From NCBI GenBank assembly GCA_029935135.1, contig JAOZKX010000004.1:11565-16587 (forward strand): a DNA stretch of 5,023 bases, in the 5' to 3' direction. Position numbers and translations under genes: made by a program. Shown one piece after another: positions 1-5,023 of this stretch (the first letter of the stretch is position 1; each line of letters begins with the position of its first letter). The stretch comes from Desulfocapsa sp. (GTDB taxonomy: Bacteria > Desulfobacterota > Desulfobulbia > Desulfobulbales > Desulfocapsaceae). Below the pieces are notes generated by a model. That model worked only from the letters and a program-made list of their open reading frames with translations. It had not been told where the DNA came from and made no database searches.

Positions 1-2803
1 CCTGCCCCGGACCCGCTGGAATCTGGAACCGGTGAAAGAGCTTATTCTGTGGAAGAAGGTTGTTCATAATCTCGCCATTGTCTGTCTGCTTTGTGTTCTT
101 GCCTTTGTTACAGGCATTATGGGCCTCTCCTATTCTCACAATCAGGATGTCTATTCTCTGCTGCCCACAGAAACGGAAAGCATAAGCGGGGAGTCACCGG
201 GCAGCAATGCAGCACTGGTTTCCCTTGAAAAAATGCGTCTCTCGATCCTGGAAGTTGAAAAGAAGAATAGATCCTGGAAACTCCCTTTTGCCCTGTTTAA
301 TAATTCCAAAGAGGCTGAGGAAGCCTATAAAACGAAATATTGTCGCCTGTTTGCTTCGACTCTGCTTGATCCCATTGAAAAAGGTTTTGCAGCCACTGTC
401 AACAAGGTGGACAGCAATACCCCGCTTGAAGAGTATGCTGACTATTGCGCCTACTCAGTGGAACAGAGTATCTACCTGCAGGACTATCTTGCCGGAAAGC
501 AGTCCGTTCCATTCAGCTCCTTCAGCAGGGTGGCATCGGCTATTCTCAGTATCAGTAACCCTGCCCTGCTCTTAGAGGTCGGCAGCTATTTCCCCGACCT
601 GAACAGCAGTTACCTGGCCTGGAGTGATGACAGGACAGGAATTCAGGAACGCCTCACAGGCCTGCAGCAGACACTTCAGGTGTTACTCGCCAAGAATCGC
701 AGTGAAATTGCATGGCTCTATACAAACCCCATTGCTGATACAGATGCAGTGACTCTCTTTGATTACTGGAAGTACGATCAGACGGATATTCCTGACTCGG
801 TGCTGGTTCCTGGGGCCTTTACTGCCAAGGGCAGGGCTAAAATTGAAAAATTCCTTTCTGCCATTAAAAGAGCAGGGGTTACAGATACGGTTATTAAAGA
901 GATCCATCAGGAGTACCTTGAATCGTATACAAGACAGTTTGTCCACTGGTGGAAACGGTTTGGAGACAATTTCCAGGGTGGTGAGCTGGCCTTAAAGACA
1001 AATGCAGACTGGCGGGAGGCTGCAATTCGAATGGCTGCAGCAGATAATCCCTACTTTCAGATGCTGCAGACCATGGCCTCTGAGTTGGCCTCTTATGCGA
1101 AGGACACGGGCAATGTCCTGCCGAACTGGGGACAGTCAGTTATTGCCGTAAATAGTATCCGTAAGCTTGCCGCCTCCACCCAAACAGACAAGAATGCAAA
1201 GCCTTCTCTTATTGCCAAGGCTACTGCTGAGAAGGATAAGGTCGCCGCCCGGACCCTGCAAAAGATAGATCCCGCCCGGGCAACGGCCATGAATGAGCAG
1301 TTGAAGATGGCCGGATTGTGGAGGAAATATGAGGATGGAATCAGTGGCCTTGATGTGATTACTCCCTATAAAGAAAAGGCAGCCGGGCAGTTCACAGCCT
1401 GGTTTCAAAAAGCAGCAGGGAGTAGTAAAGAGCAGTCGGTCTTTGAAACGGTCTATGATGCCTGGGTCACTTTGGACAGTATGGGGGAGCAGCAATATAG
1501 CGATCCATTTATCTGGAAGATCGTTAAGGGTCCCTTTGTTTTTCTCCAGGATTTTGCGGCCCGGGAAACAGCTCAGGTCTTACAGGAAAAATGGCAGGAG
1601 GATATCCTTTCGGTCACTGCTGGTATGGACACCGATAAGGTTTCAGCAGTCCTCTTTAATAAGACAAACGGCTTGATATGGAAATATCTGCAGGAGTATG
1701 CGGACGCCTTTGTCATGCAGTCAGTCCAGGGTTACAAGGCCAGAAAATATTATGGCCGGAGTCTGGTCTTTGAACCAGAATTTTATTCCATGCTGAATAT
1801 GGGCTCGGCGCTGGTGGTGAATGCACAGTCTCACTATGCTGTGACGCTCACCACAAAACCCATGGAAGTGAATAGCGACGCAGATATAGAGCCCACATAC
1901 TCTGTTCTTTCCATTCAGTGTGCCAAGAAAAAATATGTTCTGGAAAATGATAATTTTCCCCGTGAGTTGACCATTGACTGGTCGGAGGGGCAATGCAGTG
2001 ATGTTACCCTGAAAATTGGATTCCCGGGTCTGGAGTTGACCAAAAAATGGACGGGAAGCTATGGCTTTGCCCATTTTCTCAAACAGTTTGCAACGGGAAG
2101 CTACCGATTTACGGCGGCGGATTTTTCAAGTGACGGCGGATACCTGAAGAGTCATGGAATAGACTATGTCGATATTATCTATCGCTTTACAGGGGCAACA
2201 GATGTCCTGCAGCTGCTGAATAAATCGCCGGGTAAGCTGCGTGAACAGATTATCTTTCCAGAAAGGCAGGAGAGTGCCAAGTCTCTGCCAAAACTCCCCC
2301 CAGGAGCGCTGTCAGAGTTTGTTGAGTCTGCAGTTACAGGCCAGAATAAACAAACAGAAGCTGCGGTTGTACCTGCCGCAAGCTCAAAAGTGACCATTCG
2401 ACCAGTGGAAAAAGTCAGTGTCGCAGATAAAAAAAATGTTGCAGATAAAAAGGTGACAGTTTTCCATGACCGTCAATGGCTGCTTGCCCAGGATCCCAAA
2501 CATTATACTGTCCAGATAATGAGTCTGCAGACGAAGAAGTCTATTGCCAAGGCCTTTGCTGCTGTCCCTGCAAAGGAGGATAATGCCTTCTACAGGAAGC
2601 AGATACGGGGTAAACAGTGGTTTATCCTCCTCTCCGGTCTGTTTCCCGATCATAAAACAGCGGAAAACTATATGCAAACGCTCCCTTCCGAAATCCGGCA
2701 GGCAGGCCCATTGCTCAGGTCTTTTCGCGCAGTCCAGGATGAGCTGAAGAATTCTACTGTAGACGCTTCGTCTCCACGCCCCTCTTCCGGTGCCTCAAAG
2801 TAG
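1..2803 (+). CDS. tssM: TssM (IcmF-like) T6SS membrane-complex protein, 5'-partial, with C-terminal SPOR domain
   Basis: TssM is the inner-membrane core of the T6SS membrane complex; with TssL and the lipoprotein TssJ it spans the envelope. The frame is open from base 2, so the GTG at 32 is an internal Val codon and the gene starts upstream. The usual first two membrane helices and cytoplasmic NTPase domain must lie there. Numbering from codon 32: a transmembrane helix at about 12-34 (IVCLLCVLAFVTGIMGLSY), preceded by Lys8-Lys9; a long, mostly helical periplasmic region at about 35-575 (IcmF-related); then the beta-rich TssM C-terminal domain at about 580-730, with DWSEG (W650) and GSYGF (675-679) where the family has its WPG-like and GpWAl motifs. 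Next come a Lys/Ala/Val-rich linker (about 731-810) and a DamX-type SPOR domain (816-906). tssA follows after 10 bases, so the two are probably co-transcribed. Family assignment rests on architecture, topology and the tssA/tssB neighbours; the primary sequence is divergent. Confidence 0.9.
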   Translation, partial: LPRTRWNLEPVKELILWKKVVHNLAIVCLLCVLAFVTGIMGLSYSHNQDVYSLLPTETESISGESPGSNAALVSLEKMRLSILEVEKKNRSWKLPFALFNNSKEAEEAYKTKYCRLFASTLLDPIEKGFAATVNKVDSNTPLEEYADYCAYSVEQSIYLQDYLAGKQSVPFSSFSRVASAILSISNPALLLEVGSYFPDLNSSYLAWSDDRTGIQERLTGLQQTLQVLLAKNRSEIAWLYTNPIADTDAVTLFDYWKYDQTDIPDSVLVPGAFTAKGRAKIEKFLSAIKRAGVTDTVIKEIHQEYLESYTRQFVHWWKRFGDNFQGGELALKTNADWREAAIRMAAADNPYFQMLQTMASELASYAKDTGNVLPNWGQSVIAVNSIRKLAASTQTDKNAKPSLIAKATAEKDKVAARTLQKIDPARATAMNEQLKMAGLWRKYEDGISGLDVITPYKEKAAGQFTAWFQKAAGSSKEQSVFETVYDAWVTLDSMGEQQYSDPFIWKIVKGPFVFLQDFAARETAQVLQEKWQEDILSVTAGMDTDKVSAVLFNKTNGLIWKYLQEYADAFVMQSVQGYKARKYYGRSLVFEPEFYSMLNMGSALVVNAQSHYAVTLTTKPMEVNSDADIEPTYSVLSIQCAKKKYVLENDNFPRELTIDWSEGQCSDVTLKIGFPGLELTKKWTGSYGFAHFLKQFATGSYRFTAADFSSDGGYLKSHGIDYVDIIYRFTGATDVLQLLNKSPGKLREQIIFPERQESAKSLPKLPPGALSEFVESAVTGQNKQTEAAVVPAASSKVTIRPVEKVSVADKKNVADKKVTVFHDRQWLLAQDPKHYTVQIMSLQTKKSIAKAFAAVPAKEDNAFYRKQIRGKQWFILLSGLFPDHKTAENYMQTLPSEIRQAGPLLRSFRAVQDELKNSTVDASSPRPSSGASK
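65..133 (+). other. TssM transmembrane helix (last membrane crossing)
   Basis: About 23 hydrophobic residues encoded here (ending near FVTGIMGLSY) form the only membrane segment visible in this part of tssM. In the TssM family the third helix separates the cytoplasmic NTPase domain from the periplasmic region. Basic residues just before it (KK, then H) and the polar SHNQD after it fit cytoplasm on the N side and periplasm on the C side. This topology puts the C-terminal SPOR domain in the periplasm, where peptidoglycan is. Confidence 0.85.
2420..2452 (+). repeat. Short tandem repeat (VADKK x2) with A8 homopolymer in the tssM linker
   Basis: Two adjacent copies of a coding unit, gtcgcagataaaaaaaat (VADKKN) and gttgcagataaaaag (VADKK), lie in the low-complexity linker between the TssM C-terminal domain and the SPOR domain. 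The first copy contains a run of eight A (2429-2436), the second five A (2447-2451). The unit looks like a local duplication in a disordered tether. Shifting the frame at the A8 run by one base in either direction meets a stop within about 20 bases (TAA at 2446 or TGA at 2454), before the SPOR domain is reached. Confidence 0.7.
2477..2749 (+). other. SPOR (DamX-like peptidoglycan-binding) domain of TssM
   Basis: Codons 816-906 (counted from base 32) have the layout of a DamX-type SPOR domain. A Trp816 lead-in is followed by HYTVQIMS with the conserved Gln828 in the first strand and a helix (KKSIAKAFAAV). Then come FYRKQIRGKQWFILLSGLF with the typical aromatic-x-x-x-x-x-Gly strand (W863, G869), a helix ending in LP (HKTAENYMQTLP) and a closing PLLRSFRAVQDEL. 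SPOR domains bind peptidoglycan, with preference for glycan strands stripped of stem peptides, and several recruit division proteins to the septum. Here it would be periplasmic. The fold call comes from pattern only, but several characteristic positions agree. Confidence 0.85.
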
Positions 2804-2813
2804 GCTGGCTTTT

Positions 2814-4391
2814 ATGGAACTATACGATCTTGGCAGAGAAGTCATCAGCGCAGAACAGCCGGCAGGCAGTGATATTGCTTATGATGATGATTATGAGAAG
2901 CTTACTGTCGAGATAAAAAAACTTTCCTCCCCAACTGCAGACTCAGCCATTGATTGGTCCCGGGTAACGGAACTCTCCAGGAAAATTCTGGCAGAAAAAT
3001 CAAAGAATCTGCAGGTTGCCTGTTACTTGTGCATCGCATTATGCAACACCGATGGCCTGCAGGGCTGTGCAACGGGGGTTCATGTTCTGCGCGGTCTGCT
3101 GGATAATTTCTGGGACAGTCTGTACCCCCCGAAAAAGCGAAAAAAAGGACGGATAAACGCCCTTCGCTGGTGGAATGAGAAGGTTCGGGATTTTGTGGAA
3201 ACTCTGGAACCCAAGAGCTGGGAGGTGGAGAGGCGTGATGAGTTTCTCGATGATTTGAGTGGCTTGGATTCCCTGATTGCTGAGAAACTGCCGGATGGAC
3301 CGATCCTGCGGCCGCTCATGGAGACGATATCAGACCTTGTGCTGGATGCCACTTCCGGGCTCGTTGTAGAGGGGCCTGAGCAGGAAGAGACAGTGGTTGC
3401 CAGTAGTCTGGTCGCAGGAGAAGATCATCGTTCTCCAGCAATAGAAAAAGAGACAACAGCAGTACCCATTGCATCTGTACCTGCGGCTGTTCCTGTTGAT
3501 GAGAATAGTGATGCCAATGACTATTTTGCTTCCGGTATGGATTATCTTGGTGAAGCGGCAACAAAGTTTTTTGTTCAGGATTCGCACCGTCCCCTTTCCT
3601 ATCAGTTGACTCGCCTGGCAGCTTGGGGCCAGATAGATTCCACACCCCTGGCCAGTAAAGGAAAGACCATGCTGCCGTCGCCGGACGATCAGGTTATGAC
3701 TCTGCTCACAGGTCAGTATGAATCCGGGATGTGGGCCGCTTTGCTTTCCAGTGCAGAAGGGCATGTTCGTCAATACCTGTTCTGGCTGGATTTGAACTTC
3801 TGGGTGGCCACTGCCCTTGAACAACTGGAGGCGGATACTGCTGCCATGTCAGTGGCCAATGATACCCTGCTCTTTGTCAGATTATTTCCTGCTCTTGAAA
3901 CTCTCAGCTTTGCTGATGGTATGCCCTTTGCCGGTGAAGAGACCCGGGAATGGTTAAGAGATCTCAGGCACAGCGGTGGTGATGAGAAGGCCGTTGTCTC
4001 TGTTGATTCTTCTGCTGAGGCGGACGGACGCGAAGCAACTTCCATGCAGATTATGACAGAGAAGGGTCTGGCGGCCGCCTTGCATTATCTTCAGGAAAAC
4101 AGCGGCTCATTGCGCAGTGGAAAAGAGCAGTTTATCCATGACCTTATCTCCTGTCGCCTGATGTTAAAGGGAAAACAGGCAGAACTGTCCAGGCCGTTTG
4201 CCGAGCGTTTACTCAGGCAGGTGGATGCGATGGGGCTTGAGGCATGGGATCCCGACCTGGCCTTTGCGGCGTTGAGCAGCGTGTATAAATCTTTTAAGCT
4301 GACTGCCCAGGAGGCTGTGGAACAGCAGACAACAGCCCTGCGCGATCGATTGACGCTGCTGGCGCCTGAAAATGCATTAAATTTAATTTGA
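2814..4391 (+). CDS. tssA: TssA, T6SS assembly/cap protein (ImpA_N plus VasJ-type C-terminal domain)
   Basis: TssA is a soluble cytoplasmic protein that contacts the membrane complex and baseplate and helps prime or cap the growing tube and sheath. The 525-residue product shows the family landmarks in order. An N-terminal motif ISAEQPAGSD (11-20) opens the ImpA_N domain, which includes DW (47-48), EKSKNLQVACYL (61-72) and LLDNFWDSLYPP (95-106), then a basic KKRKKGR and NALRWW. A Val/Ala/Thr/Pro-rich linker follows (about 195-240). The middle region has PLSYQLTRLAAWG from about 260, FWLDL (323-327) and SFADGMPFAGEETREWL ending at W380. The C-terminal VasJ-like domain (about 415-518) includes GLEAWDPDLAFAAL. 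This layout is that of the VCA0119/VasJ family. I chose ATG 2814 over the in-frame GTG at 2790 because family homology begins there and nothing like a Shine-Dalgarno precedes 2790; only a weak GTAGG-like site (2800-2804) precedes 2814. It lies 10 bases after tssM, suggesting translational coupling. Confidence 0.93.
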   Translation: MELYDLGREVISAEQPAGSDIAYDDDYEKLTVEIKKLSSPTADSAIDWSRVTELSRKILAEKSKNLQVACYLCIALCNTDGLQGCATGVHVLRGLLDNFWDSLYPPKKRKKGRINALRWWNEKVRDFVETLEPKSWEVERRDEFLDDLSGLDSLIAEKLPDGPILRPLMETISDLVLDATSGLVVEGPEQEETVVASSLVAGEDHRSPAIEKETTAVPIASVPAAVPVDENSDANDYFASGMDYLGEAATKFFVQDSHRPLSYQLTRLAAWGQIDSTPLASKGKTMLPSPDDQVMTLLTGQYESGMWAALLSSAEGHVRQYLFWLDLNFWVATALEQLEADTAAMSVANDTLLFVRLFPALETLSFADGMPFAGEETREWLRDLRHSGGDEKAVVSVDSSAEADGREATSMQIMTEKGLAAALHYLQENSGSLRSGKEQFIHDLISCRLMLKGKQAELSRPFAERLLRQVDAMGLEAWDPDLAFAALSSVYKSFKLTAQEAVEQQTTALRDRLTLLAPENALNLI

Positions 4392-4485
4392 TTTTCCCGG
4401 CATATCTTTGATACGCTGTAAGTGCATTGCGATTGTAAATAAACAGAACTAACAACATGTTAGGCACGAAAGTGAGAAGGTGACG

Positions 4486-4530
4486 GGTTGGGATTGTCTC
4501 TGAGTGCAGGAGGTGGCCCCTCGCCCAATC
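4486..4530 (+). other. Imperfect hairpin in the tssA-tssB gap
   Basis: ggttggg (4486-4492) can pair with cccaatc (4524-4530), giving seven pairs including one G-T wobble. Inside it gagg (4510-4513) can pair with cctc (4519-4522) around a five-base loop. No T-run follows, so it does not look like an intrinsic terminator. It could be an mRNA processing or stability element, or it could be chance; the stem is short and the loop long. Confidence 0.3.
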
Positions 4531-4541
4531 GAGTGATAGAT

Positions 4542-4569
4542 TTGAATTGTATATAGAATTAAATATCGT
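4542..4569 (+). promoter_or_regulatory. Possible sigma70-type promoter for tssB (weak)
   Basis: TTGAAT (4542-4547) is separated by 16 bases from TATCGT (4564-4569), within an AT-rich stretch just upstream of tssB. The -10 element matches the consensus at only four of six positions, and the implied leader would be very short, about 15-20 bases. The spacing and the 201-base gap make a dedicated promoter plausible, but this particular placement is tentative. I did not find a good sigma54 (-24/-12) element. Confidence 0.2.
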
Positions 4570-4580
4570 TTTATTCTCAA

Positions 4581-4587
4581 AAGGAGG
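4581..4587 (+). promoter_or_regulatory. Strong Shine-Dalgarno site of tssB
   Basis: AAGGAGG lies five bases before the ATG at 4593 and is nearly a full complement of the 16S rRNA 3' end. It fixes the tssB start. It contrasts with the weak site before tssA, which fits the need for many copies of a sheath subunit and few copies of TssA and TssM. Confidence 0.9.
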
Positions 4588-4592
4588 AAAAT

Positions 4593-5023
4593 ATGTCCAA
4601 GGAAGCATCTGTAGCCCCTAAGGAACGAGTCAATGTTGTCTATAAACCGGCAACTGGTGATGCCCAGGAAGAGGTTGAACTTCCTCTGAAGGTTCTTGTC
4701 ATGGGAGATTATACCCTGCAGGAGGATGACAGGTCCATTGAGGAACGCAAACCTGTTAATGTGGACAAGGATAATTTTAACGATGTGCTCGCCGGCCAGG
4801 ATCTTAAGCTGGATACCTTCGTCAAAAATGAGCTTGATGATGATCCGGAAGCCCAGATGCGTGTTGATCTGGATTTTAAGACAATCAGGGATTTTGATCC
4901 GGATGCCATCATAAAGAAGGTTCCCGAATTAAATAAACTGCTTGAGCTGAGAGAAGCCCTGAAAGCAGTGAAAGGCCCCCTGGGAAATATTCCGGATTTT
5001 AAGAAAAAGCTCAGCTCTCTGGG
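4593..5023 (+). CDS. tssB: TssB (VipA/ImpB) T6SS contractile sheath small subunit, 3'-partial
   Basis: TssB pairs with TssC to form the cytoplasmic contractile sheath around the Hcp tube; its contraction drives secretion. The frame is open from ATG 4593 to the right edge (143 full codons). Family landmarks are clear: RVNVVYKPATGDAQEEVELP (12-31), KVLVMGDYTLQEDDRSIEER (33-52), VNVDKDNFNDVLAGQDLKL (55-73), MRVDLDFKTIRDFDPDAI (89-106) and VPELNKLLELREALKAVKGP (110-129), then IPDFKKKLSSL at the edge. TssB proteins are usually about 160-180 residues, so only some 20-35 residues should be missing. The start is set by the AAGGAGG site five bases upstream. tssC is the expected next gene, as tssB and tssC are nearly always adjacent. 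The gene reads as intact and well conserved, unlike the divergent tssM. Confidence 0.96.
   Translation, partial: MSKEASVAPKERVNVVYKPATGDAQEEVELPLKVLVMGDYTLQEDDRSIEERKPVNVDKDNFNDVLAGQDLKLDTFVKNELDDDPEAQMRVDLDFKTIRDFDPDAIIKKVPELNKLLELREALKAVKGPLGNIPDFKKKLSSL

Larger units (their letters stand above)
4392..4592. other. tssA-tssB intergenic region, no convincing gene
   Basis: This 201-base gap is the only substantial non-coding stretch. It separates tssB from the tightly packed tssM-tssA pair. It holds an imperfect hairpin (4486-4530), an 8-base palindrome aacatgtt (4454-4461), and an AT-rich tail (about 4536-4580) just before the tssB ribosome binding site. No intrinsic terminator with a T-tract is visible, so readthrough from tssA is possible. 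The sheath gene tssB may also have its own promoter here. The only ORF crossing it is on the - strand and overlaps both flanking genes. Confidence 0.8.

Noticed and set aside
32..34. GTG at 32 as the start of a stand-alone 923-residue protein
   Set aside because: The frame is open leftwards to the window edge with plausible coding sequence, no Shine-Dalgarno precedes it, and the TssM family has an NTPase domain before this membrane helix.
3330..3824. 164-codon - strand ORF inside tssA
   Set aside because: It is antisense to a well-supported family domain, its product is Cys/His/Gln-rich with no domain pattern, and it is a shadow of tssA.
4408..4455. Other promoter-like pairs (TTGATA at 4408, TTGCGA at 4427 with TAACAA at 4450)
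   Set aside because: Either the spacing is wrong (20 bases) or the -10 matches only three of six consensus positions.
4486..4530. Intrinsic terminator after tssA
   Set aside because: The stem is short with a long interior, and the bases after it (gagtgatagattt) do not form a T-tract.
4509..4556. Leader peptide: GGAGG followed by short GTG frames ending at 4536 or 4556
   Set aside because: One GTG overlaps the ribosome-site-like bases and the other is about 19 bases away; both frames encode only seven residues with no attenuator-like codon run.
4294..4608. 104-codon - strand ORF across the tssA-tssB gap
   Set aside because: It overlaps the end of tssA and the start of tssB, has no recognisable motif, and looks like a chance frame.

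Overview
The window is a piece of a type VI secretion system (T6SS) core cluster. It carries three genes, all on the + strand: the 3' two thirds of tssM (cut by the left edge), a complete tssA, and most of tssB (cut by the right edge). The proteins look like those of a Gram-negative, proteobacterium-like organism. The moderate GC content, the many Lys/Asp/Glu residues in TssB and the degenerate TssM sequence would fit a Desulfobacterota (former Deltaproteobacteria) host, but that placement is only an impression.

Layout: 1-2803 is tssM, entered just before its last transmembrane helix, so nearly everything visible is its periplasmic part. It ends in a SPOR (DamX-like, peptidoglycan-binding) domain attached through a low-complexity linker that contains an A8 run. 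Ten bases after the tssM stop, tssA (2814-4391) begins. It has an ImpA_N domain, a middle region and a VasJ-type C-terminal domain (VCA0119 family). A 201-base gap (4392-4592) holds no convincing gene, but has an imperfect hairpin and an AT-rich, possibly promoter-bearing stretch. tssB (4593 to the right edge) then starts behind a near-perfect Shine-Dalgarno sequence.

How they work together: TssM, with TssL and the lipoprotein TssJ, forms the envelope-spanning membrane complex. TssA is the cytoplasmic cap or assembly factor that connects membrane complex, baseplate and growing tail. TssB pairs with TssC (probably the next gene) to build the contractile sheath. The least ordinary element is the SPOR domain on TssM. 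It would let the membrane complex bind the cell wall itself, possibly at sites of denuded glycan such as the division septum. Otherwise the window is a standard T6SS locus, and I found no evidence of a wholly new system.
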